DNA of 64,000 bases, from assembly GCA_020832285.1 (NCBI GenBank), contig JAFIFB010000092.1:1-64000 (forward strand). The letters run 5' to 3'. Position numbers and translations under genes: made by a program. The notes below the pieces were generated by a model that did no database searches, was not told where the DNA came from, and saw nothing but the letters and a program-made list of their open reading frames with translations. Position 1 is the stretch's first letter. Every line of letters begins with the position of its first letter. Source of the stretch: Balneolaceae bacterium. GTDB lineage: Bacteria; Bacteroidota; Rhodothermia; Balneolales; Balneolaceae. Shown in pieces: positions 55,027 through 63,988 of the stretch.

Positions 55027-55524
55027 ATGCTTCGCACAACTTGTATTGTTATCCTCTTACTTTTCATTGGCTGCTCCGGTAACGGAGAACGAACCGATAC
55101 CGCTCAAGAAACCGAAAGGCCAGCAAGAGAGCTCGCCTACACATCAGAAGTGGCATTTTTACAGGCAGATAATGAAGCTGTCACAACAATCAAAGTCTCT
55201 GTAGCTGATGATGATGCTTCAAGAAGCGAAGGCCTGATGGACGTGCATGATTTGCCATCAGATGCCGGTATGCTTTTTATTTTTGATGAAGATGAACCCC
55301 GCAGCTTCTGGATGGCCGGAACCCCGCTTTCACTCGATATTATTTTTATTAATGGCGATTATGAAATTGTGAGAATTCACCGCAACACCCCACCTTACTC
55401 CCACGACAGTATACCATCTGAAGAACCGGCAAAATATGTGGTTGAAGTGAATGCTGGTTTCACCATGCGCCATGATATTACCGAAGGAATGAAAATTCAG
55501 ATAGAAGAACTTGGACAAGACTAG
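55027..55524 (+). CDS. DUF192 lipoprotein; stop codon supplied by MITE
   Basis: This 165-residue protein has a lipoprotein signal (FIGC, Cys at about 16), a Glu/Thr-rich linker and a DUF192 domain (about 55-155; ARSEGLMDVHDLPSDAGMLF is the nearest core pattern, then SFWMAGTPLSLDIIFIN). The function of DUF192 is unknown; homologues are small exported or membrane-tethered proteins. The stop TAG (55522-55524) is made from the TA flank and the first base of MITE copy 3. The original C-terminus has therefore been replaced, although the core domain looks complete. Confidence 0.9.
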   Translation: MLRTTCIVILLLFIGCSGNGERTDTAQETERPARELAYTSEVAFLQADNEAVTTIKVSVADDDASRSEGLMDVHDLPSDAGMLFIFDEDEPRSFWMAGTPLSLDIIFINGDYEIVRIHRNTPPYSHDSIPSEEPAKYVVEVNAGFTMRHDITEGMKIQIEELGQD

Positions 55525-55661
55525 TGTCGTGTCAACTGTAAAAGTGTGAGAGAGTCATCAGACGAGTCGATCCGGGATCATCCCAATCATCTACATTGGT
55601 ATATTTTTTGAAAAACTCGTCAGATGACTTAACCCGACGTTTTATCTTTGACATAACACTA
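55522..55661 (-). mobile_element. MITE copy 3 (TA-flanked, 136 bp, intact mini-ORF)
   Basis: TA at 55522-55523 and 55660-55661 encloses 136 bp that match copy 2 in reverse orientation with only a few differences. The 40-codon frame is open (55654 down to 55532), with Val for Ile and Phe for Val relative to copy 2. Directly after the right TA, GTGTTAAGTCAAA repeats the terminal motif once more with one mismatch. The region to 55929 has no other feature. Confidence 0.87.
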
Positions 55662-55929
55662 GTGTTAAGTCAAATATGAACCATTGCTTGAAACCTGTCA
55701 GCACCCACCGGATCTGACAGCGTTGGATTATGTGCGAAATAGCCTTAACTCATTTTCCGAAAAACTTTAAAAATCGACCTCAATCGCTTGTAAGAAACGA
55801 TTTGTAGTGCTACATCGATAATAATATTCTTAGATAATTGAAAAATTATTAATCGAACTGAGATCTTCAGTAAAACGATAAGAGACATTCGGGTCACCCT
55901 GCACTTCTATCAGAAAACCGGGTTTGTCG

Positions 55930-56943
55930 CTACTGATCATGAATCTTTAAAAAAGAGAGTACAGTTTTTACGTTTTGGGCTGAACCGATGAAAATCGGGG
56001 ATTGCTGATGAATATCATCCGGTTCAACTTCCATGATGCGCTTTTGTCCGTTTACGGAGATCCCTCCTGCCTCTTCGATGATAAAACTCATCGGGTTGCA
56101 TTCGTAGAGCATCCGCACTTTGCCCGATGGGTATTCATCTGTTCGGGGATAGATAAAAATTCCTCCTTCAAGTAAAATTCTGTGGATATCCGCCACCATC
56201 GCCCCGCAATAGCGGCTCAGGTAAGGCCTTCCGGTTGCCGGATCTCCTTCCTGACAATAACGGATGTAGTTTTTCACTCCTTCGGTAAACGTCTCTACTC
56301 CGCCTTCATTTATGCTGTATACCGTACCATGCTCCGGTATTTTGCAATTTTCGCGGAAAAGAATAAATCTGCCGGTATCCGAATCAAGGATAAACTGATG
56401 TACCCCTGAACCGGCAGTAAAGCAGAATACCAGGGCCGGGCCATATAAAAAATATCCTGCCACAACCTGTACATCCCCCGTCTGAAGCGCTTCTTCCTCA
56501 TCTGGCTTTTCACCAGTTTTACTTTGTCTCTTTGAGATGGAAAAAATGGTTCCTGTAGAAAGGTTTGTATCAATATTGGCTGAACCGTCAATCGGGTCGA
56601 AAGAAACAATATAGTTTCCGTTTTCACTGTTCAGGTGAATCATTTCCTCAGTCTCTTCGCTTACAGCCATACAGACTGATGTTGCACGACTCAAAGCAGA
56701 AATCATCTCTTCTTCGGCAATAAGATCTAATTTTTTCACTTTATCACCGTGCTGGTTTACCGATCCGTCGGTACCTGTCAGCCCGCTGATTGGAGCCCTT
56801 CCTGATATAGATGAAATCGATTGTCCTGCCTGTAAAATCTCTTTTAACAAGGCAATCAGTTCTCTATCCACACCGGGATTCAGTTTTTTATCTCTCTTGA
56901 TGAACTCTTCAAAAGTTATCCGTTTATTATTTTCGTCTGACAT
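55930..56943 (-). CDS. fbp: Fructose-1,6-bisphosphatase, class I
   Basis: This 337-residue gluconeogenic enzyme hydrolyses fructose-1,6-bisphosphate to fructose-6-phosphate. The metal-site Glu pair is in VSEETEE and the active-site DPIDGSANIDTN replaces the common DPLDGSSN. YSINEGG, RYCGAMVADIHRILLEGGIFIYP, SGKVRMLYECNPMSFIIEEAGG all match, and the length is typical of class I enzymes. It is monocistronic as seen here. Confidence 0.97.
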   Translation of the reverse strand: MSDENNKRITFEEFIKRDKKLNPGVDRELIALLKEILQAGQSISSISGRAPISGLTGTDGSVNQHGDKVKKLDLIAEEEMISALSRATSVCMAVSEETEEMIHLNSENGNYIVSFDPIDGSANIDTNLSTGTIFSISKRQSKTGEKPDEEEALQTGDVQVVAGYFLYGPALVFCFTAGSGVHQFILDSDTGRFILFRENCKIPEHGTVYSINEGGVETFTEGVKNYIRYCQEGDPATGRPYLSRYCGAMVADIHRILLEGGIFIYPRTDEYPSGKVRMLYECNPMSFIIEEAGGISVNGQKRIMEVEPDDIHQQSPIFIGSAQNVKTVLSFLKIHDQ

Positions 56944-57077
56944 AGATTAATGATATTAAAAAATTTACCGGATAAACAATTTAAGATAACAAGAAAGGCA
57001 GAGTCTCAGAACTCAAGCTATCAGCAGACAAGAAGTATGAGCCGGGCATGATTTTGAACAAAACAGATAAAACAACA

Positions 57078-57674
57078 TTAATGAGACTGTATCACTTTCT
57101 GGTACAGTTCAGCCGCTTTGATTTTTAATTGTTCGAGTGATCCGTTGTTATCGATGGTATAATCAGCAAGATGCATAAGCTGGTCAAATTCGGGTTGTTT
57201 TTCCATTCTGGATTGCACTTCTTCGTGCGCAACACCATCTCGATGAACCACCCGGTCTATCCGGTTTTCACGGTCGCTTAGCACAATCACAACAACATCC
57301 AGATCATCGGGACGCCCCTTACGTAGGAGCAGTGCGGCTTCTTTTACGATCAGGTTTTTTCCCTCTTCCGCAACCTCTTTACTTTTTTTTTGAAAAGCTC
57401 TTCCCACCTCAGGATGTACAATAGCGTTGAGTTCTTCTACCCGCCCTTTTTTAAAAGCTTCATCTATCAGATGATCTTTATTCAGGGACCCGTCGGCTTT
57501 ATAGGTTTGCGGACCAAATGCATCAGTTAGCTTTTGCCGTACAGACGACTCTGTCACCATCAATTCTTTGGCCACATCATCGGCGTAGAAAACAATCGCG
57601 CCGAGCTTTTCCCACTCTTTGCATACGGTTGATTTTCCCGATCCGATTCCGCCTGTAATACCAACTTTTATCAT
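57078..57674 (-). CDS. coaE: Dephospho-CoA kinase
   Basis: This 198-residue enzyme catalyses the last step of coenzyme A synthesis. The P-loop is GITGGIGSGKST, followed by VFYADDVAKELM, AIVHPEVGRAF and EAALLLRKG. The lid region carries ENRIDRVVHRDG. It overlaps prfB by 4 bp (ATGA), so translation is coupled to the release factor gene. Confidence 0.96.
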   Translation of the reverse strand: MIKVGITGGIGSGKSTVCKEWEKLGAIVFYADDVAKELMVTESSVRQKLTDAFGPQTYKADGSLNKDHLIDEAFKKGRVEELNAIVHPEVGRAFQKKSKEVAEEGKNLIVKEAALLLRKGRPDDLDVVVIVLSDRENRIDRVVHRDGVAHEEVQSRMEKQPEFDQLMHLADYTIDNNGSLEQLKIKAAELYQKVIQSH

Positions 57675-58796
57675 GCAGATTCTGGTGTGGCGTTCATCAT
57701 GAGATAAGCCTTCATGAATTCATCCAGCTCTCCATCCATGACTCCCTGCACGTCTGCTGTTTCGTGATCATTGCGATGGTCTTTCACCATATTATATGGG
57801 TGAAACACATAAGATCGGATTTGTGACCCCCATTCGTTACTGCCCTTGCTGTCTTCCAGCTTCTGTTTTTCCCTCTCTTTTATACTCTTCTCCAGTTCAT
57901 AGACCTTTGATTTAAGCATTACTAAAGCTTTTTCACGGTTCTGAAGCTGTGAACGTTCCTGCTGGCATTCTGCCACCACGCGCTCTTCGGTACCGTCGCT
58001 CAGTTTCCCGGTCCAGATCAGTCGAACACCGGTTTCCACCTTGTTCACATTCTGGCCGCCCGCACCGCTTGCATGAAATCTTTGTAATTCTATATCCGAA
58101 TCATTCAGGTCAATTTCAATAGTATCATCGATAATGGGTGAAACAAACACGGAACAAAAGGAAGTGTGCCTCCGCGAATTGCTGTCGAATGGAGAGATTC
58201 TTACCAGCCGGTGAACTCCACTTTCCGACTTTAGATAGCCGTAGGCATCTTGTCCGCACACTTCAATGGTAGCACTTTTTAGTCCGGCTACATCACCATC
58301 CTGGTATTCCGCAACTGAGACTTTATAACCGCGCTTCTCGGCCCACCGGGTATACATCCTGAAAAGCATTTCACCCCAGTCCTGGCTTTCCGTTCCTCCC
58401 GCACCGGGATTGAATGTAACAATAGCATCCCTGTGATCATCGGGATCACTAAGCATATTCTGCAGCTCGAGATCTTTCAATAATTCTGTGAAGCGGGTGA
58501 CTTCACCCTTAAGCTCTTCCTCCACATCTTCACCTTCTTCAAGAAACTGGCGATATACATTAATGCTTTCCCTCAGTTCATCAAGATGATCCCATTTTTC
58601 AACAATAGTTTTTTCATTGTCCAGTTCACGCATAACTCCCTGTGCTTTGGAAGGGTCGTTCCAAAACTCCGGATCCTGCGTCTGCTCCTGGAGCTCTATA
58701 ATTCGTACTTTTCTTCTGTCGTAGTCAAAGATACCTCCTGAGCGCATTGAGGCGCTCAAAGAGGTTACTCAGTTTATCTGGTTGAATGCTGCTCAT
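57671..58796 (-). CDS. prfB: Peptide chain release factor 2 (programmed +1 frameshift)
   Basis: RF2 recognises UAA and UGA stop codons. The catalytic GGQ is in HASGAGGQNVNKVE, and the stop-codon recognition region and domain 3 (CQQERSQLQNREKAL) are present. The correct start is the ATG at 58796 (MSSIQPDKLS). After 23 codons the frame meets UGA at 58727-58725, and a +1 shift on CUU-UGA joins the main frame (LDYDRRKV), giving about 374 residues. The in-frame TTG at 58759 is not the real start. A DUF883-like gene lies just upstream. Confidence 0.97.
58720..58741 (-). promoter_or_regulatory. RF2 programmed frameshift signal
   Basis: On the minus strand CAGGAGGTATCTTTGAC contains the internal Shine-Dalgarno AGGAGG three bases before the slippery CUU UGA C. 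This is the same arrangement as in the well-known autoregulatory prfB sites: low RF2 slows termination at UGA and favours the shift. Confidence 0.95.
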
Positions 58797-58802
58797 AAAA
58801 AA

Positions 58803-59054
58803 TTATCTGTTCAATAGTTTAGCAAGAGCAAATCCGATCAGCAGGCCGCCAGCAAGAGCAATTCCCACTCCAGTTTCGGGATGCTGCTTTACATATTTTT
58901 TTGCCTGATCGTACTCTTTCTGGATATCACCCTGAAGTCTGTCGCTTTCAGACTTCAATCGTTTTCTGATGTCTTCGTATGTATTTTTGAGTTCTTCCTT
59001 CTCTTTTTGAAGAGCCTCTTTTAGTTCTTTTTCTTTTGCTTTCAGATCTGCCAT
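58803..59054 (-). CDS. DUF883/ElaB-like membrane-tethered coiled coil
   Basis: This 83-residue protein has a charged helical coiled coil (about 1-58) followed by YVKQHPETGVGIALAGGLLIGFALAKLLNR split as a short Gly-rich C-terminal membrane helix. This matches the DUF883/ElaB/YqjD family, small C-tail-anchored proteins that in enterobacteria dock ribosomes to the membrane in stationary phase. The function here is inferred at most. It lies 6 bp upstream of the real prfB start. Confidence 0.75.
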   Translation of the reverse strand: MADLKAKEKELKEALQKEKEELKNTYEDIRKRLKSESDRLQGDIQKEYDQAKKYVKQHPETGVGIALAGGLLIGFALAKLLNR

Positions 59055-59109
59055 GTTATTTACTCCTTAGTTAGTGTTTTAATGTATAATTGACGTTCAG
59101 TCTGTGGGA

Positions 59110-60885
59110 TTATGATCCCACGACCTGTTCTTTGTATTGTAACTCATAGAGCTTTCGATAAATTCCACCTTCTTTCTCGATCAGTTCTTGATGAGGGCCG
59201 GTTTCTCTAATTTCTCCTTTGTGCATAACCAGGATTCTATCAGCTCCCTGAATCGTCGAAAGCCTGTGCGCAATCACAATGGAGGTTCTCCCCTTCATCA
59301 TCCGCTCACAAGCTTTTGCTACAAGCTCTTCGGTTTCCGAATCCACACTTGATGTGGCTTCATCTAAAATTAAAATTTTTGGATCATAAACCATAGCCCT
59401 TACGAAACAAATTAATTGCCTCTGTCCCATTGACAACGAAGCACCGCGCTCCCGCAAAATATAATCGTAGCTTCCGGGAAGCTTTTTAATAAAATGATGC
59501 GCTTCCACCTCTTTTGAGGCTTTAATTACCTGTTCCCTGGTAATGTTATCGTTGCCGAGGGTAATATTGTCGTGAACAGTACCTGAAAATAGTGCATTAT
59601 CCTGTAATACCAGTCCAAAGTTCGATCTCAGCTCTTTTAACGAAAGATCTTTAATATTGATCCCATCTAATAAAATTTCTCCTTTCCGGATATCGTAATA
59701 ACGCAATAACAGATTGATAAGTGTGGATTTTCCTGCACCGGTCGCTCCCACAACAGCAAGCAGTTCACCGGATTCGGCTGTAAATGATACATTTTTAATG
59801 ATCTGTTCCTGATCTTCGTTGTAGCGAAAATCAACATTCCTGAACTCTATTCTGCCGGATATTTTTCCAGGGGATACCGGATTCTTGGTTTCAATGACTT
59901 TATTTGGGGTATCCAGTACGTTAAATATCCGTTCGGAAGATGCCAGGGCAGATTGCAGGGTATTATATTTTTCTGAGAGCCCTCGAATAGGGTTAAAAAA
60001 CTGGCGCACATATTGTATAAATGCCAGAAGAACACCAAAGGTCACCTGGTCCATCAGTGCGCGTGCGCCCCCATACCAAACCACAAGGGCCATTGCAAGA
60101 CTGGCCAGTACTTCCACCAGCGGCCAGAATATTGAAAAGTAAAAGATTGTTTTCAGATGGGCATTGCGATGATCGGCATTAATGGATTCAAAACGTTCTT
60201 TCTGTTTTTCTTCCCTGTTAAAGAGCTGTACAATGGCCATGCCGCTGATGTGTTCCTGCACAAACGAGTTTAATCTTGCAATCTGATCCCGGACATTCAA
60301 AAAAGCCACTCTCACCTTTCCCTTGAACCAGAATGTGGCATAAAACAGTAAGGGAAGCACCAGAATGGCAATAATGGTCAGTTCCCAGCTCATCACAAGC
60401 ATAAAGTAGAGAATGAAAAATATCCTGAACAGATCGCCGATCATGTTAACGATACCATCAGACAGCAGCTCGCTCAGTGCTTCAATATCACTTGTGGTCC
60501 TCGTGATAAGCCGTCCGATGGGATTTTTATCAAAAAACTGGACGTGAAGAGACTGTATTTTTTCAAAAACAGAATTTCGCAGGCTAAATAGCACACCCTG
60601 ACCAAACCACCGCGTGATGTAGGTATTCAGAATTAGTATTACAAACTCACCGAGCAGTGCAAAGCCAAGCAAGAAAATAATCCAGATAAGCCCGTCAACA
60701 TCGCCAATGGCAATGTAATCGTCCACAGCCACCTGTGTGAGCTTGGGCCTCACCGTTCCGAGGAAAGCGGCAGCGAGGGTAAGTATGATGGCAAAAACCG
60801 CCCACCAACGATAAGGTTTAAAGAAGTAATAAAGCCGCCGAATCAGTACAGAATCGGCGGCTTCAGTTTTTTTTTGTTGACTCAA
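59110..60885 (-). CDS. ABC half-exporter, subunit with intact Walker B
   Basis: This 591-residue type IV ABC exporter half has a six-helix TM domain (about 30-320) and an NBD (about 345-585). Walker A is GATGAGKST, Walker B ILILDE with Glu509, and the H-loop is IVIAHR. The signature is LSMGQ (484-488), so the second Gly of LSGGQ is Met. The intact Walker B and altered signature complement the partner at 62189-63988. The C-terminus is normal. Confidence 0.95.
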   Translation of the reverse strand: MSQQKKTEAADSVLIRRLYYFFKPYRWWAVFAIILTLAAAFLGTVRPKLTQVAVDDYIAIGDVDGLIWIIFLLGFALLGEFVILILNTYITRWFGQGVLFSLRNSVFEKIQSLHVQFFDKNPIGRLITRTTSDIEALSELLSDGIVNMIGDLFRIFFILYFMLVMSWELTIIAILVLPLLFYATFWFKGKVRVAFLNVRDQIARLNSFVQEHISGMAIVQLFNREEKQKERFESINADHRNAHLKTIFYFSIFWPLVEVLASLAMALVVWYGGARALMDQVTFGVLLAFIQYVRQFFNPIRGLSEKYNTLQSALASSERIFNVLDTPNKVIETKNPVSPGKISGRIEFRNVDFRYNEDQEQIIKNVSFTAESGELLAVVGATGAGKSTLINLLLRYYDIRKGEILLDGINIKDLSLKELRSNFGLVLQDNALFSGTVHDNITLGNDNITREQVIKASKEVEAHHFIKKLPGSYDYILRERGASLSMGQRQLICFVRAMVYDPKILILDEATSSVDSETEELVAKACERMMKGRTSIVIAHRLSTIQGADRILVMHKGEIRETGPHQELIEKEGGIYRKLYELQYKEQVVGS

Positions 60886-60912
60886 CTGATCCTTCGTTTA
60901 ATCCGACCGGTT

Positions 60913-62121
60913 TTAAAAACGGTCGAAGTTATCGAAAGGAGTTCTTGGGGTAATATGTTTTGGAGCCCTTGAACTTCCTCTGTTATCGTTGTTGTCATTA
61001 TTTCTTCGTTCAGGCCGTTTTCTTCTGCGTTCACCGGAATCATCACGGCTTCGGCTTCTTCGTTCAGGAGAACTCTTTCTTTTCCTGAAGCGTTTACCGC
61101 TGCTCTTATCGGATTTCCTTCGTTTGGGCTTACTCGATGAAGAAGACTTATTGTCATCCACCTCCTTAATAAACACTTTCTGCTGAACTATGCCTTTTTC
61201 CTGCGACGGATTGGTATATATTGGGCGAAGTTCCGTGGCAAGCCATGCGGGGAAAAACTTGGCCCTTGCCTCCCGCAGTAACACAAACGGGTTGGTGTAT
61301 CGCGCAGAAAAATGGCCTATCACCAGAAGTTTTGTCTGTGCTTCATTGGCAACCCGCGCTGCATCGCCCGATGTGGAGTGTCCTGTTTCGGCAGCTTTCT
61401 CGGCCAGAGACTCACTAAATGTAGCTTCGTGATACAGGATATTGGTGTTCATTGCCAGTTTTACTGCATTGGGACAATACTTTGTATCCGTAATGTAGGC
61501 AAAACTGTCGCCGGGACGGGGATGTCCTACGATATCGTATGATTTTACTATAGTTCCGTCTTCAAGTTCAAGATCTTCACCAGCTTTGAGAGCTTTAAAC
61601 TGCTCATCTTCGGTAATGCCAAGCGATTGAGCTTTATCGGCATCTACCTTACCCGGTTTATCTTTTTCCTGGAAACGGAAACCCATACAAAATGAAGTAT
61701 GGTTCAGCGGACGCGCTTCCACATAATATTCTTCTTCATCCACCACCTTTTGAGACTCAAAATCTTCTTTGACTTCAACAAATTTAAGGTCGAAATTCAG
61801 ATCGATATTCGCGAAATTAAGATTCCATTCCACGAATTTTTTAATTCCTTTCGGTCCCACGATTGTAAGTGCTTTCTCCCGTCTTTGTAATTGAAGGGTT
61901 GAAATAAGTCCCAACAAGCCTGAAAAATGATCAACATCAAAATGGCTGATGAAGATATTTTCTATTTTAGAGCGTTTTAAGCCGGCCTGTAACATCCGCA
62001 TTTGAGCATTTTCACCGCAATCGAAAAGGTGAACATCACCTTCCCGCCAAAGTGCAACGGATGGTAAATGTCTGACTGCTGTTGGTGTTGCTGATGCAAC
62101 ACCCAAGGGTACAATAATCAT
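60913..62121 (-). CDS. rnz: RNase Z-like protein with HxDxDH motif and basic tail
   Basis: This 402-residue metallo-beta-lactamase-fold protein has the RNase Z order of motifs: DCGENAQMRMLQAGLK, the metal loop, LNHTSFCMGFRF, TDTKYCPNAVKLA, HEATF and GHFSARYTNP. The metal loop reads SH60-F-D62-V-D64-H65-FSGL, with Asp where tRNase Z enzymes have the second His (HLHGDH). The final 80 or so residues (about 321-402) are a Ser/Arg/Lys/Asp-rich tail (KRRKSDK..., RKRKSSPERRSRSR) of RNA-binding character. Processing of tRNA 3' ends is expected. It lies between two ABC exporter genes. Confidence 0.88.
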   Translation of the reverse strand: MIIVPLGVASATPTAVRHLPSVALWREGDVHLFDCGENAQMRMLQAGLKRSKIENIFISHFDVDHFSGLLGLISTLQLQRREKALTIVGPKGIKKFVEWNLNFANIDLNFDLKFVEVKEDFESQKVVDEEEYYVEARPLNHTSFCMGFRFQEKDKPGKVDADKAQSLGITEDEQFKALKAGEDLELEDGTIVKSYDIVGHPRPGDSFAYITDTKYCPNAVKLAMNTNILYHEATFSESLAEKAAETGHSTSGDAARVANEAQTKLLVIGHFSARYTNPFVLLREARAKFFPAWLATELRPIYTNPSQEKGIVQQKVFIKEVDDNKSSSSSKPKRRKSDKSSGKRFRKRKSSPERRSRSRDDSGERRRKRPERRNNDNNDNRGSSRAPKHITPRTPFDNFDRF

Positions 62122-62188
62122 TGTTTTCTCCCGGTTGTGTTTTTATGGGCTTTTGCCGTTCAAACAAAAGGTCCCCGTGTTTTTGTTT

Positions 62189-63988
62189 TTATATTTGAGC
62201 CAATTCTTGTTCGAGTAATTGTTTACGATACATGTCGGTGTAACGTCCTTTACCTTCGATTAATTCGTTATGAGTTCCTTCCTCTACTATGCAACCATTT
62301 TCAATATAAAAAATTGTATCGGCGTTCTTAACCGTAGAAATTCTGTGCGAAATCATGATTGCGGTTTTATGAGCCAGCTTTACACGTAAATGTTCTAAAA
62401 TGGCATCTTCAGTTTTTGTATCAACCGCACTTAAAGAATCATCGAAAATAACGATTGAGGGCTCTTTTATCATTGCCCTGGCAATGGCCGTTCGTTGTTT
62501 TTGTCCACCTGAGAGAGTAATGCCTCTTTCACCTACAAGTGTCTCAAATTTTTTCTCAAAATCCAAAATATTCTCTAAAACCTGGGCATTTTCTGCAGCT
62601 TCTTCAATCTCTTCTATAGAGGGTTCCTCACGCCCAAAGGCGATGTTCTCTTTAATCGTGGTTGAAAACAAAAATGTTTCCTGCGGAACATAGCCTATCG
62701 ATCTCCTTAGATGAGTCAAATTCCACTCTTTTATATTTTTCCCGTCAATCAGTACTTCCCCTTCAGTTGAATCAAAAAGCCGGGGTATCAGATTCACCAG
62801 TGTGGTTTTACCCGACCCGGTTCGTCCAACAAATGCAATGTTACTCCCTGCCTTAATTTTAAAACTTACATTTTTTAATGCATATTCATCTGAACCGGGA
62901 TATTTAAAGCTCACATTTCTGAATTCGATATCTCCTTTAATATGCGGCAGCCCGGAAACTTCCGGATCTTTGTCTTCAATTTCCAATGGTTCGTTCAGCA
63001 TCGAATCAATCCTTTCCCAGGAAGCCAGTGATTTTTGAAGTGTGTTTACCGTATAACCCAGTGATGCCACCGGCCAGGTAAGATAAGCGACATAAATTAC
63101 AAACTCTGCAATGTTTCCAACCGTAATCAGTCCGTCAATAACCATAATACCACCACGCCATACAACAATAACTACTGATATACCGATCAACAGATTCAGT
63201 GTGGGATGAAAAAGAGATTCAACGAGGTCTAATCTGAGCTTTTTATTCCGGTATTCGTCACTTTCTTTCTCGAACCTTTTCTGCTCGTAATCGGTGCGAT
63301 TATAAGCTTTGATCAGGCGAATACTGCTAAATGTTTCCTGTGCCCTGCCAGCAATCCTGGAATACTGTTCCTGGATAATCAGCTGATATTTATTGATGAA
63401 ACCACTGACCCAATAGGCAAATGCAGAGAGGAACGGAAGTGGCAGCAGTGCCCAGAAGGTGAGTACCGGATTTACGATTAGCATCATTGTAATAATAAAA
63501 CCTGCTCTTGTGAAAGTGTTCACGGTATACATCAATACTGGCCCAAAATACTCCCGCACACGGGCAACATCTTCGGTGGCACGAACATAAATTTCCCCTG
63601 TCCGGTTTTCCGCAAAATAACGCTGCGGAAGACGGAGCAGTTTATCCATGATTTTGTTCCGGATATCGAACTCAATTTTACGAGAGCTAACAATCAGCGT
63701 CTGCCGGGTTGCAAACAACAACACCCCGTAAAGTACTACCGTACCAATAAGCAGAAATGAGTTCCAGGCGAGAATCGCACCGGCCTCACTATGGAACAAT
63801 ATATTGAAAAGTGAATCGAATTCTCCCTGGTACTGCTCACCGAGATTCTCAACCTGGTCCATCGTATCACGAATCAAAACAGGTATCCATATCAAAAAGA
63901 AGTTGGCTCCTGTCAGGAACAAAGCCCCCAGAAGGATGATCCCTTTGTATTTTCGTAAATACTTATTTAACTCTTTTATGGAGTCCAC
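62189..63988 (-). CDS. ABC half-exporter, subunit with degenerate Walker B (5' end uncertain)
   Basis: This 599-residue half-exporter has a TM domain (about 15-320) and an NBD (about 345-590). Walker A is GRTGSGKTT, the signature is a normal LSGGQ, the H-loop is IMISHR, and Walker B reads IVIFDD, with Asp517 in place of the catalytic Glu. The listed start is a GTG. The same frame stays open upstream to the window edge, so an ATG beyond position 64000 is quite possible. The motif pattern predicts heterodimerisation with the half-exporter at 59110-60885. Confidence 0.92.
   Translation of the reverse strand: MDSIKELNKYLRKYKGIILLGALFLTGANFFLIWIPVLIRDTMDQVENLGEQYQGEFDSLFNILFHSEAGAILAWNSFLLIGTVVLYGVLLFATRQTLIVSSRKIEFDIRNKIMDKLLRLPQRYFAENRTGEIYVRATEDVARVREYFGPVLMYTVNTFTRAGFIITMMLIVNPVLTFWALLPLPFLSAFAYWVSGFINKYQLIIQEQYSRIAGRAQETFSSIRLIKAYNRTDYEQKRFEKESDEYRNKKLRLDLVESLFHPTLNLLIGISVVIVVWRGGIMVIDGLITVGNIAEFVIYVAYLTWPVASLGYTVNTLQKSLASWERIDSMLNEPLEIEDKDPEVSGLPHIKGDIEFRNVSFKYPGSDEYALKNVSFKIKAGSNIAFVGRTGSGKTTLVNLIPRLFDSTEGEVLIDGKNIKEWNLTHLRRSIGYVPQETFLFSTTIKENIAFGREEPSIEEIEEAAENAQVLENILDFEKKFETLVGERGITLSGGQKQRTAIARAMIKEPSIVIFDDSLSAVDTKTEDAILEHLRVKLAHKTAIMISHRISTVKNADTIFYIENGCIVEEGTHNELIEGKGRYTDMYRKQLLEQELAQI

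Noticed and set aside
3-55661. CRISPR array or attachment-site interpretation of the three 136-bp repeats
   Set aside because: Copies are far apart, in mixed orientation and have terminal inverted repeats with TA flanks, which fits a transposable element.
58759-58759. TTG start for prfB
   Set aside because: The conserved RF2 frameshift signal and the upstream ATG at 58796 explain the N-terminus better.
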